64,000 nucleotides of DNA, from NCBI RefSeq assembly GCF_000420165.1, contig NZ_ATUK01000010.1, positions 124,001 through 188,000 on the forward strand, given 5' to 3'. Below the pieces are notes generated by a model. The model was given only the letters and a program-made list of their open reading frames with translations, was not told the DNA's origin and did no database searches. Shown here in pieces: positions 47,134-55,226 of the stretch. The translations under genes were made by a program, and so were the position numbers. Each line of letters starts with the position of its first letter. Within the stretch, counting starts at the first letter, position 1. This DNA is from Thioalkalivibrio sp. AKL19. Its GTDB lineage: Bacteria; Pseudomonadota; Gammaproteobacteria; Ectothiorhodospirales; Ectothiorhodospiraceae.

Positions 47134-47522
47134 AAACCAACGAGTCTCCGGGAAACCCGGGGCGGTTCACGCCCTTCCCGGCAGATGATGGCGATTCGCC
47201 CGCGGCATGACTTCCCTCCCTGGAATGCCCATTTGATGGCCGAAATCACCGCTTCAAGCCCGACTCGCGCCCTTTATAGACCGGTTTCCTTCGGTTTTTC
47301 AGTACGTTACTGAGGCCCGACCCCGTTATCCCTCCGTAAACCCGGGGCGGTTCACGCGCTTCCCAGCAGATGATGGCGATTCGCCCGCGGCATGACTTCC
47401 CTCCCTGGAATGCCCATTTGATGGCCGAAATCACCGCTTCAAGCCCGACTCGCGCCCTTTATAGACCGGTTTCCTTCGGTTTTTCAGTACGTTACCGAGG
47501 TCCGACCCCGTTATCCCTCCGT
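47134..47522. mobile_element. Tandem 185-bp mini-elements carrying the RAYT gene start
   Basis: 47153-47337 and 47338-47522 are near-identical 185-bp direct repeats. On the - strand each reads from an ATAACGGGGTCGG end, through GGGAGGGAAGTC and ATGCCGCGGGCGAATCG (MPRANRHHLPG), then stops. They are therefore copies of the 5' end of the intact transposase gene at 51308-52045 (matching 52012-52166) that lack the rest. Confidence 0.88.
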
Positions 47523-47584
47523 ATCCCCATCTCTCTTCTCCCCGACTGGCCCCCCGCCTCGCAATCAATGCCTCGCACTGCGGA

Positions 47585-49582
47585 TCACGGTTTATGGCTC
47601 TCAAACCACTCGAGGATGAGTTCCAGGCGTTTGACCAGATTCACCGGAGTGCCGTCCCGGGACAGGTTGTGGCCTTCGCCATCGAATACCGCCAGCTCGC
47701 TCTCTACGTCGTTATTAAGCAGCGCGTAGAACCACTCCTGGCCCTGCCCGATCGGGGTCACCCGGTCATCGGTAGAGTGGATGATCAGCGTCGGCGTACT
47801 CACCTGGTCGGCGTACTTGAGCGGTGAGCGTCCCCAATAATAGTCGTAGTTCGTCCAGATCGTGCCGCCAAACTCGGCATTCATCCTTGTCGGCACGTAG
47901 TCCTGGGTGCCGGCCTCAGAGATCCAGTTGGAGACACTGCGCTGGGTGACCGCCGCGCGGAAGCGATCGGTCTGCGTGGTGATCCAGTTGGTCAGAAAGC
48001 CGCCATGGCTGCCACCGGTCAGAAACTGGCGCTCCTCGTCGATCCAGTCGTAGCGCTCCAACGCCGCGTCCAGGGCCTGCATGTTGTCGCGGTAGTCCAC
48101 CCCACCGTAGTCCTGGTACACCGAGGCCTGGAACTCGTAACCGTAGCCGGTCGAACCCCGATAGTTGGTGAACAGCATCGCGTAGCCCGCGCCCGCGATC
48201 ATCTGAAACTCGTGGAACCAGCGATGGCCCCACATATGCGCCGGACCGCCACGAATGTTCAACACCAGCGGCCAGTCATCGCCGGCGTCGAGCCCTTTGG
48301 GCCGTAGCAGGAACGCATCCACCGTGCGGCCATCCTCGACCTCGTAGCTGAAGCGTTCGAGCTCGGTCCGGTAACGTGATTCCAACAGAGTGTCGTTGAA
48401 GCCCGTCAGGCGTCGCGACTCGAACCCGTCACTGTCGGCGACGTGCACCTCCGGCATCCGGGTTTCGTCTTCGACCAGCAAGGCCAGGGACTCGCCGTCG
48501 GCGGCAAAGTCGATATCGCTGAGAGCGGCTTCATCACCGAGGACCACCTCGCTGTCACCATCGGGATGCAAGCGAATCAGTGGACGGCTGCCGCGGAAGT
48601 CCGCCAATACCAGGGGGCGATCGAACCCCTCGGGCCACCAGGCCTGCGTAACGGAGAAGTCCATGCCATCGTGCAGTACCTTGTGGTCGTCGTTGTCGAT
48701 CCCGATGCGGTGCAGTTCCACGGGACGATAACGGTCGGACTGATAGAGAAAGGCGACCTGGCGCCCGTCGGGCGAGAACAGTGGGTCGGTGACACGCCCA
48801 TCGGGCGCGGACAGCTGGCGTTCCTCACGGCTTTCGAGATCGAGCAGGTAGATGTCCTGATTGAAGCTGCCGTCGTACTCGCGGCCGCTGCGGTCGACAT
48901 TGAACGCCAGGAAGCGGCCATCGGGCGAAACCGTCGGGTTGTTGTGGTTCCACTCGGCGTCCCCTGCCAAACGCTCGAGTTCGCCGCTTGCCGAATCCAG
49001 CAACCACAAGGTGCGGCGGCTCTCATCCAGCCAACCCTGCGACTCACGACGGCTGAGCGGCCGCGAATAGACCTTCACATCCGCCTGCGGTGCGTCATCC
49101 CCCTGCTCCTCCTGCGCGGGATCCTCGACGGCCGGGTCGATGGTCAGGGTAACGATCAGGTGTTGACCATCAGGCAGCCAGGCAAAGTGAGAAAGATTGC
49201 CCTGTTCAATCTCGGTGATGGCGTGGGCTTCACCACCGTCAATGGGTATCAGATGAATCTGGGCGTCCTCGTCAACGGTCCTCAAGAAGGCCACTTGCCG
49301 CCCATCGGGAGAAAAACGGGGATGACGATCGGACTCACCCTGGGTGAACTGGCTTGCCGATTCCGAGCCATCAGCCGGCACCATCCAGATGCTCGATTCC
49401 CGATTGCGGCGTTCATCGTCCACGCGACTGCGCACGAAGACGACATGGCCAGCATCCGGCGAAAGCCTCGGCTCGGTCGCGAACACGAAGTCGTAATAGT
49501 CGGCGGGCACCATCGGCTCCGGCGGCTCCGCCCATACCGACGGCGTGTAGAAGATGACGATCAGCAACAGTGTTCGGGTCAT
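47585..49582 (-). CDS. S9-family prolyl oligopeptidase-type peptidase, exported
   Basis: 665 residues from ATG 49582. The signal peptide is TLLLIVIFYTPSVWA. An N-terminal beta-propeller (about 30-390) has repeated TolB-like blades (RHPRFSPDGRQVAFL, PTVSPDGRFLAFN, PLFSPDGRQVAFLY). The hydrolase domain has LNIRGGPAHMWGHRW, the nucleophile TGGSHGGFLTN, Asp in IIHSTDDRV and His in EGHNLS. It cleaves dipeptides or acyl-amino acids from peptides in the periplasm. RAYT-type repeats flank the gene on both sides. Confidence 0.92.
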   Translation of the reverse strand: MTRTLLLIVIFYTPSVWAEPPEPMVPADYYDFVFATEPRLSPDAGHVVFVRSRVDDERRNRESSIWMVPADGSESASQFTQGESDRHPRFSPDGRQVAFLRTVDEDAQIHLIPIDGGEAHAITEIEQGNLSHFAWLPDGQHLIVTLTIDPAVEDPAQEEQGDDAPQADVKVYSRPLSRRESQGWLDESRRTLWLLDSASGELERLAGDAEWNHNNPTVSPDGRFLAFNVDRSGREYDGSFNQDIYLLDLESREERQLSAPDGRVTDPLFSPDGRQVAFLYQSDRYRPVELHRIGIDNDDHKVLHDGMDFSVTQAWWPEGFDRPLVLADFRGSRPLIRLHPDGDSEVVLGDEAALSDIDFAADGESLALLVEDETRMPEVHVADSDGFESRRLTGFNDTLLESRYRTELERFSYEVEDGRTVDAFLLRPKGLDAGDDWPLVLNIRGGPAHMWGHRWFHEFQMIAGAGYAMLFTNYRGSTGYGYEFQASVYQDYGGVDYRDNMQALDAALERYDWIDEERQFLTGGSHGGFLTNWITTQTDRFRAAVTQRSVSNWISEAGTQDYVPTRMNAEFGGTIWTNYDYYWGRSPLKYADQVSTPTLIIHSTDDRVTPIGQGQEWFYALLNNDVESELAVFDGEGHNLSRDGTPVNLVKRLELILEWFESHKP

Positions 49583-49628
49583 GGAGTCCTCGAGGGAAAG
49601 GAAATGCCCCCGAGTTTGCCGCAACGAG

Positions 49629-49646
49629 CTCATGGGTGTCCTTTTC
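49629..49646. repeat. Copy of the ATGGGTGTCC motif upstream of the S9 peptidase
   Basis: CTCATGGGTGTCCTTTTCTC is one of five occurrences (39084, 43637, 45603, 49629, 53144) of a motif that marks RAYT-related junctions in this window. Confidence 0.7.
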
Positions 49647-49827
49647 TCGCCCGCCTGCGATGGACGTTCCGGGTAGCCGCCACGACGACGAACGCGCACT
49701 CACCGTGCCCCGGCCGCAGGGGTTCGATACCCCCCCCTCCCGGCAAGCGGCCCCGCAAGGGTCTGTACCCAACCATCGATCGAGAAGCCGCCCTGCAGAA
49801 GTAGCTGTTCCACTCCATCCGCGGAAA

Positions 49828-50111
49828 GACGCCGGGGTCAAACCTTGCCTTCCGCCGGAAACTTCCAGAGGCAAAAGGAGAGCTCTGAGCCCATAGCTCA
49901 CAAGGTGGCGTGACCCCAACCAACGAGTCTCCGGGAAACCCGGGGCGGTTCACGCGCTTCCCGGCAGATGATGGCGATTCGCCCGCGGCATGACTTCCCT
50001 CCCTGGAATGCCCATTTGATGGCCGAAATCACCGCTTCAAGCCCGACTCGCGCCCTTTCTAGACCGGTTTCTTTCGGTTTTTCCGTACGTTACCGAGGTC
50101 CGACCCCCTTA
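49828..50111. mobile_element. RAYT mini-element: 89-bp unit plus gene-start block
   Basis: 49828-49916 is the third palindromic unit (seven bases shorter). 49936-50111 matches the 185-bp block, including the transposase start and the GGTCCGACCCC end. Its end supplies the last codons and the stop of the adjacent diguanylate cyclase gene. Confidence 0.85.
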
Positions 50112-50964
50112 CTTCTCCCCTTTTCCGCTTCACCCGGTACATTTCGCCATCCGCACGGCTCAGCAAGGTATCGGCGTCCTCTCCGTCTGCGGGATAGCAG
50201 GCCACGCCAATGCTACAAGACGGTATGATCCCGCCGAACTCGGCGCCCAGGGGCTCGTCCATGGCCGATTGAATGCCCTCGACCTTTCTGGAAACGGCAC
50301 CCTCCACCTGGATATCCGTCAGCAGGACAATAAACTCATCCCCGCCCATCCGCGCCACCGTGTCCGTCTCCCGCACGCAGCCCTCCAGCCGCCGGGCGAT
50401 CGTACAAAGCACACGGTCCCCCACCGCGTGTCCATGGACATCATTGATCACCTTGAAGTCGTTGATATCCAGAAACAGCAAGGCCAGGTGGTTCTGGTAG
50501 CGATGGGCCGAATGTAGCGCCAGATCCAGGCGGTCATAGAACAGCGATCGGTTGGTCAGTCCTGTCAGCGGATCATGATGGGCGAGGAAGCGCAGTTCCT
50601 CCTCGGCCTGCCGCAGGGTCGTCACGTCCCGCGCAACCCCAATCCGCACACCCTCCTCCTCGACCCAGTGTGCCGACCAAAGGATGTACACGACACCGCC
50701 ATCTTTGCGGATATAGCGGTTACGGAAATCGACGTGAGGCTTGCCCTCCATGACCCGAACAATGGAGGCCAGTGAGGCCGCCAGGTCTTCAGGATGCATA
50801 TAGTCGGTGATCGTGGTTCCGATCAGCTCCTCCGCGCGATAACCAAGCAGATCCTCACAGGCATCGCTCACGAAGACGATCTGATTGTCCCGATCGACCA
50901 CAAAGACCGTGTCGAGGATCAGATGGATCAGCCTGGCCGAGAGCGCTTGAAGGTCAACGGGCAT
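50059..50964 (-). CDS. PAS-GGDEF diguanylate cyclase with an element-derived C-terminus
   Basis: 301 residues from ATG 50964; the ribosome-binding site is weak. A PAS domain (about 10-115, VFVVDRDNQIVFVSDACEDLLGY) is followed by GGDEF (about 125-285) with LDINDFKVIND, GHAVGD, GGDEF intact and RETD as I-site. The final 16-17 residues (GSDLGNVRKNRKKPV) and the TAG stop are read from the mini-element at 49828-50111. This tail follows a normal domain end, so enzyme activity is probably kept. Confidence 0.88.
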   Translation of the reverse strand: MPVDLQALSARLIHLILDTVFVVDRDNQIVFVSDACEDLLGYRAEELIGTTITDYMHPEDLAASLASIVRVMEGKPHVDFRNRYIRKDGGVVYILWSAHWVEEEGVRIGVARDVTTLRQAEEELRFLAHHDPLTGLTNRSLFYDRLDLALHSAHRYQNHLALLFLDINDFKVINDVHGHAVGDRVLCTIARRLEGCVRETDTVARMGGDEFIVLLTDIQVEGAVSRKVEGIQSAMDEPLGAEFGGIIPSCSIGVACYPADGEDADTLLSRADGEMYRVKRKRGEVRGSDLGNVRKNRKKPV

Positions 50965-51110
50965 TGGTCAAGGATCTCTGGTCCACGGACTCACACTCTA
51001 GGGAAACACTGATTAATGTACGCACCCGCGCTCGAGTCGCTTTTGCGTGCGAACAAGGCGCGGTGACTGCCGTGCCGTCATTCTGCACAAGAGAGCCGCA
51101 ACCGTTCGGC

Positions 51111-51313
51111 GACGGGGTCGGACCACGACAACCTACTGACTTCATATATTTATATCGCGCAACCCCCCTTTCTAGAGGCTTATCCGCCCCATTTCGCCGT
51201 CAAAATAGCCAGTTGGCGACGGGGTCGGACCAAGACAACCTACTGACTTAATGGATTTATATCGCGCCAAACCGCCTTTCTAGAGGCTTATCCGCCCCAT
51301 TTCGCCGTCAAAA
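51111..51313. repeat. 107-bp tandem repeat of the RAYT 3' flank
   Basis: 51111-51217 and 51218-51313 start GACGGGGTCGGACCA and share CTTTCTAGAGGCTTATCC. The second copy is the element end next to the transposase stop; the first is an extra copy, as left by a one-ended or repeated insertion. Confidence 0.85.
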
Positions 51314-52166
51314 CCGTTGATCAACCCCATAACTCGCCCCATCGTCGCGCACCCATGCGGTATCCCCCGTCTGTTCAACGTGGCGCCCCGGCGACCGCAC
51401 CCCCAGCGCCCGGCGCACTTCGTCCACATACGACCGGTCCCCTACCGCGACGGCCGTCGTCCACCACCCATCCCGACTGGCGCGATCCGAGGCCAGCGCC
51501 TCCTCCACCCACAAACGATGACACTCCCGCAGCTCGGCTCCGGCGCCGATCTCCAGCGCATCCAGCAGGGCCTGCTCATCAATGACTCGGTAACGGTCCG
51601 GTGGTGCCTGGATCTCGCGATATCCGCTGGCTTCCCACTCCGATGGATGCTTCACCACCCCCGCCCGGACCATATTCAGGTCGATGTACACCAGGCAGCG
51701 CGCGAGGTGGGCCCCGGTCTGCACGGCAGTGGCATGGTAGCGGTCTTCCCAGAAAGCGCCCTTGCGCGCCTTGCGCCGGTTGTACGACTGGCCAACCCGG
51801 CCCGCGATCAACTGCATGGAACGCGCAATCTCGCCTCCGCCCCCATCGCGCACCAGCAGGTGTACATGGTTGGAGGTCACTATGTAGTTGAGCACACAGA
51901 GTCCGTAACGCTGGCGCGCCTGGTACAGCCAGTAGCGCCAGAGCCTCCGGTCGCGGGCAAACTTCAGCAGAAACTCCTGCTTATGACACCGGTGGGTGAT
52001 ATGCCAGACATAGCCCGGCAGATGATGGCGATTCGCCCGTGGCATGGCTTCCCTCCCTGGAACGCCCATTTGATGGCCGAAATGTCCGCTTTAAGCTCGA
52101 ATCGCGGCCTTTCTAGACCGGTTTACCGCTGTTTTTCCGTAGGTTACCGAGGTCCGACCCCGTTAT
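51218..52166 (-). mobile_element. Complete RAYT element
   Basis: About 950 bp holding one Y1 transposase gene. The ends carry GGGGTCGGACC (51221-51231) and GGTCCGACCCC (52151-52161) in inverted orientation. Partial copies of its gene-start end occur at 47134-47522, 49936-50111 and 53188-53299. Confidence 0.8.
51308..52045 (-). CDS. REP-associated tyrosine transposase (RAYT, Y1/IS200-like)
   Basis: 245 residues from ATG 52045 (GGGAGGGAAG upstream). RAYT signatures: PRANRHHLPGYVWHITHRCHKQEFLL, the metal-binding NHVHLLV, KGAFWEDRYHATAVQTGAHLARCLVYIDLNMVRAGVV split as usual, and a Tyr-containing YNRRKARKG helix for DNA cleavage. Such single-strand transposases copy or trim REP-like palindromes. 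It is the only intact one here and the likely source of the many mini-elements. Confidence 0.93.
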   Translation of the reverse strand: MPRANRHHLPGYVWHITHRCHKQEFLLKFARDRRLWRYWLYQARQRYGLCVLNYIVTSNHVHLLVRDGGGGEIARSMQLIAGRVGQSYNRRKARKGAFWEDRYHATAVQTGAHLARCLVYIDLNMVRAGVVKHPSEWEASGYREIQAPPDRYRVIDEQALLDALEIGAGAELRECHRLWVEEALASDRASRDGWWTTAVAVGDRSYVDEVRRALGVRSPGRHVEQTGDTAWVRDDGASYGVDQRF

Positions 52167-52233
52167 GCCACGCCGAAATCCATGAGGCGCGCGAGGTACG
52201 AGCGTCGCCTCGATGAAATTGTTGGGGTTTTCT

Positions 52234-52824
52234 CTAGTATGGGGCATGAGCGTGAACCTCCCCGGCCAATGCATTGAGCTCGTCAACAAGCCATTTAAAT
52301 CGACCCTGTTTCTTCAGCCATGCCCCACAAGGCCCCATCCTTTCGTATCCCGTCGCCTTCTTGGCAGCCGATTTCGCTTGGTAACTATCGTGTGCAGCAT
52401 AGTTCCGAAGTGCTGACAGATATTCTATTGGATCCTTGTAGCGTCGCTTCTTGAGTATCGCGACAAGATAATGCGTTGATGGCACATATCTCTTGACGAT
52501 CTTTATCAGGCCGTCACGTCCTTTAAAATCGAAATACCCGTTTGCCACGATCAGGTATTCACAGAGCTCATCCGTGAGGTGAGCTGGGAACTCGATTCCC
52601 GTGGTTTCAGAGATAGTCGACGTGTCGTTGTTGATGGCGCCAGTAAGTGCCTCGAGCATCAGATTCTCGAATTCACGGTAAAGACGGATCACCACGTACT
52701 CATAACACCAGGTAACGTGCGCATCCGACAAATGTTTCTCAGCCTCCGCGACGTAGTCGAGTAGATCGCCCGCATTACTCTGGAACGAGGTTGCGGAATT
52801 CTGGATACTTTTTTTCCGTGGCAT
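52234..52824 (-). CDS. HEPN-like protein, candidate ribonuclease
   Basis: 196 residues from ATG 52824 (GCCGAAGGCC upstream, weak). All-helical, hydrophilic, with AT-richer codons than the host average. LSALRNYAAHDS (R140 to H145) fits the R-x4-H signature of HEPN nucleases, with a polar residue after the Arg. Upstream helices (EYVVIRLYREFENLMLEALTGAIN) would form the rest of the bundle. HEPN proteins are common RNA-cleaving toxins in defence systems. The family call rests on the motif and helical content alone. Confidence 0.6.
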   Translation of the reverse strand: MPRKKSIQNSATSFQSNAGDLLDYVAEAEKHLSDAHVTWCYEYVVIRLYREFENLMLEALTGAINNDTSTISETTGIEFPAHLTDELCEYLIVANGYFDFKGRDGLIKIVKRYVPSTHYLVAILKKRRYKDPIEYLSALRNYAAHDSYQAKSAAKKATGYERMGPCGAWLKKQGRFKWLVDELNALAGEVHAHAPY

Positions 52825-52913
52825 GGCCTTCGGCTCCTACGCCCAACACTTGGCTTTGCGGCGCATCGGAGCGCCAGCGTAGGTGCGTCCGACAACAGCC
52901 ACTTGTTAAATTT

Positions 52914-53138
52914 TCAGTGGCCTTGATTCGACTTCGACAGGAACAGCCCTATTACGATTTCAAACATAAACATACCTACTAGAGTCTGACCAGTTGCGAG
53001 CATTTTCGTCAGGTCTGAAACTGGGAATATATCTCCATACCCAAGGGTTGTCATAGTAACGAAGCTATGGTAAATGCTGTCTATCCGGCATAAGCCCTCT
53101 ACCGAACATATTCCCCATGACCAAGAGATATAAGCCAT
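52914..53138 (-). pseudogene. C-terminal half of a potassium channel, truncated
   Basis: 74 codons. The selectivity filter TMTTLGYGDIFP is followed by the last membrane helix (TGQTLVGMFMFEIVIGLFLSK), the layout of two-helix K+ channels. The first helix is missing: just upstream the sequence becomes repeat DNA (53144-53299), and beyond it lies an unrelated gene. Confidence 0.75.
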
Positions 53139-53143
53139 GGAGA

Positions 53144-53299
53144 GATCGTGGGTGTCCTCCTCTTCTGCTTCTTCCTCTTCTTTTCAACCCTGGTATGCCC
53201 ATTTGATGGCCGAAATGACCGCTTTAAGCTCGAATTCCGCCCTTTCTAGACCGGTTACCCTCGGTTTTTATGTAGGTTACCGAGGCCCGACCCCGTTAT
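53144..53299. mobile_element. RAYT mini-element between the channel fragment and the HEPN gene
   Basis: Starts with GATCGTGGGTGTCCTCC, continues as a CTTC-rich stretch, then matches the transposase 5' region (CCCATTTGATGGCCGAAATG) up to GGCCCGACCCCGTTAT. The terminal TTA forms the stop codon (TAA) of the HEPN gene on the - strand. Confidence 0.82.
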
Positions 53300-53922
53300 T
53301 CTCCATTATGAGGTTCCCAACATTCCGCTTCAATCGCTACAACACAATCTAAGAGAAATCCCGATGCCTCCTCCGCTTCCTCCGCTCCAATCGGCCGAAC
53401 AGACCCCCAAACAGGATCGATATCTGCTTCGTGTACGATCATATTTCTCCTATCCACGATAGCATTTAATCGTTGCCGAAACACCTCTGATGAATACGTC
53501 ATAGAAGCCGCCACACGAGCTAAACGTTTCGGTCGATCGTCGACAAACCTTAGCGCCTTGGCAATATCATCCGCCCGTTGGAATGTGTCCCGAGAAAACT
53601 GTGCACGCACTTCACCCTCAACCCAAGATGTAGACCCACCTGACGCGAGTTGCTCAGCCGAAGAAAGACAGATCCGCGCTTCGCCATAATGTTTATTTTT
53701 TTCTCTCGACCCGAGGAAAGATTTATAAATCGCCTCAACACATAGGTTGTGCACGTAGGAGTCCCATGCTGAAACGGCCAAAACAATCTCTGCCCGAAAT
53801 GCCTCGGACATATCGACAGAACCCAAGGCTTTCCCCTCTAATGCCCTTCCCACATGGGAAAGTCCATGAACACGATCGTACGAAGCTAGAAATCGCTGAT
53901 AAGCTTCAGACCTCATATTCAA
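53296..53922 (-). CDS. HEPN-like protein encoded with a ParA-type ATPase
   Basis: 208 residues from TTG 53922, overlapping the ATPase stop by four bases (TTGA); ATG 53916 is the alternative. Helical throughout. VLAVSAWDSYVHNLCVEAIYKSF resembles the first helix of RiboL-PSP-type HEPN proteins, and IVDRRNMIVHEADID (R159, H164) is a near-ideal RNxxxH nuclease motif. Its stop codon lies in the adjacent mini-element, so a few C-terminal residues may have been lost. Low-GC codons match the ATPase, so the pair moved together. Confidence 0.72.
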   Translation of the reverse strand: MNMRSEAYQRFLASYDRVHGLSHVGRALEGKALGSVDMSEAFRAEIVLAVSAWDSYVHNLCVEAIYKSFLGSREKNKHYGEARICLSSAEQLASGGSTSWVEGEVRAQFSRDTFQRADDIAKALRFVDDRPKRLARVAASMTYSSEVFRQRLNAIVDRRNMIVHEADIDPVWGSVRPIGAEEAEEASGFLLDCVVAIEAECWEPHNGE

Positions 53923-54965
53923 CCCAGAAGCTCCACCACCTGCCTCACAGCTTTCTCATATATATCGTGGAAATCGCCCCTTTTCTCACGATTCTGGGAA
54001 AGAACCGATCCGACGGAACCTATCTGTTCATCAGACAGCGCAAAAACAGGTGTAGACCCGATATGCGATGTGGTCACGAGACTATTAAAATCCGGCACCA
54101 ACCCGAGGCAAAATCCACTAGATCGCTCCCCAAGCACTTCGCTATACCGTTCTAGCGAGAATGCTAACTCGGATTGGGACAAAGCGGGCATCAGAGTTTC
54201 ATCGATAACACGGAACAAGCGGTTAATTTGGTCTTGGAACCCTTTTGTTGGATCACCTCCACGAAGCCGGAAGTTCTGAACAACGGTCCCTAAGAATTTA
54301 GGCTTTCTGGCCGACAAGGTATAACTCGCATCCTGTAAGGCTGGATGACCAACAGCGCGGTCAAGCCATGAGCTCCACATAGGGAGGACCCTAGCGAGGG
54401 AATGAATAGCCATTTGGCTGAAATAGTCTGGCGAGTTCGGAATAATGAAGCCGTCGGAAGAAAGAAATAGGTTTTGATTGATCGAGCTAAGGCTGGGATT
54501 CAAGTCAATAAGAACATAGTCAGCGCCGACGGCATCTGCTGTTATATCTAGCAGGTGAGCGGCTGCGCCTGGGACATTCTTGAGCGCGTGCACAGAACCG
54601 CTTAGCTCATGTGCCAAGGTCAAGGTTATTTCATATTCCGATAGCGCCAGATGGCCTGGCAAAAGATATAGGCCATCACGGCTTTCGATTTCGAGATTTG
54701 GTGCCGCAGTTAAGGGTGAAAGAGCTCCATCAAAAACCGGTGATAACGCAGACTTTAAATTGCAGTCCGGCCGGTCTAGATAGTGCTGCTCAAACCGGTC
54801 GAAGCTCCCCGAGGACAGAATTAACCCCGTAAGATTGCATTGGGGGTCTGCATCCACCAACAGGACCTTATACCCCTGCTCAGCAAGCATCCATCCGAAG
54901 TGGAACACATTGGTAGTCTTGCTTACGCCACCCTTGTGGTTGAAAAAGGCTATTTTCTTCGCCAC
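53919..54965 (-). CDS. ParA-family ATPase
   Basis: 348 residues from GTG 54965 (AGGAG seven bases before). The deviant Walker A KGGVSKTT (11-18), the A' motif LLVDADPQ (D38/D40) and the Walker B-like VLIDLNPSLSSIN identify a ParA/MinD-type ATPase. It has an extended insert between the A' and B motifs (PDCNLKSALSPVFDGALSPLTAAPN) and a C-terminal region (FQDQINRLFRVIDETLMPAL) seen in the stand-alone AAA_31 group rather than in plasmid ParA. No parB follows; the partner is the HEPN-like gene, translationally coupled to it. Confidence 0.85.
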   Translation of the reverse strand: MAKKIAFFNHKGGVSKTTNVFHFGWMLAEQGYKVLLVDADPQCNLTGLILSSGSFDRFEQHYLDRPDCNLKSALSPVFDGALSPLTAAPNLEIESRDGLYLLPGHLALSEYEITLTLAHELSGSVHALKNVPGAAAHLLDITADAVGADYVLIDLNPSLSSINQNLFLSSDGFIIPNSPDYFSQMAIHSLARVLPMWSSWLDRAVGHPALQDASYTLSARKPKFLGTVVQNFRLRGGDPTKGFQDQINRLFRVIDETLMPALSQSELAFSLERYSEVLGERSSGFCLGLVPDFNSLVTTSHIGSTPVFALSDEQIGSVGSVLSQNREKRGDFHDIYEKAVRQVVELLG

Positions 54966-55140
54966 GAACAGCTCCTAATAGGTTGTTTTTAAATCTAAAG
55001 GTCAGAACGGGAACTGATTCTTTCGGATCGCCTACAACAGGCTGGGATAGCTCGGCCTTATTTTTCTAATCGCTTGCAAGATGGGCGTTAGTGAGGTGCC
55101 GTTCTCAATATTCAAGACATGCTTAAATTCAGGCACCATA

Positions 55141-55175
55141 AGAAGAAGGCGCCGTCTTGCGGCGCCCTCTTCTTT
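55141..55175 (-). terminator. Terminator of nrdB
   Basis: GGCGCCG (55148) and CGGCGCC (55160) pair around TCTTG and are flanked by AAGAAG/CTTCTT, giving a T-rich run on either strand. It lies 52 bases past the nrdB stop. Confidence 0.78.
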
Positions 55176-55226
55176 TGCTGCACGGCCATTTCCCTGGCTC
55201 CGTTCGTTCCGGCGGTCGTGGCTCGG

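Noticed and set aside
53919-54965. Plasmid partition locus
   Set aside because: No parB or parS repeats; the partner gene is HEPN-like and no replication gene is present.
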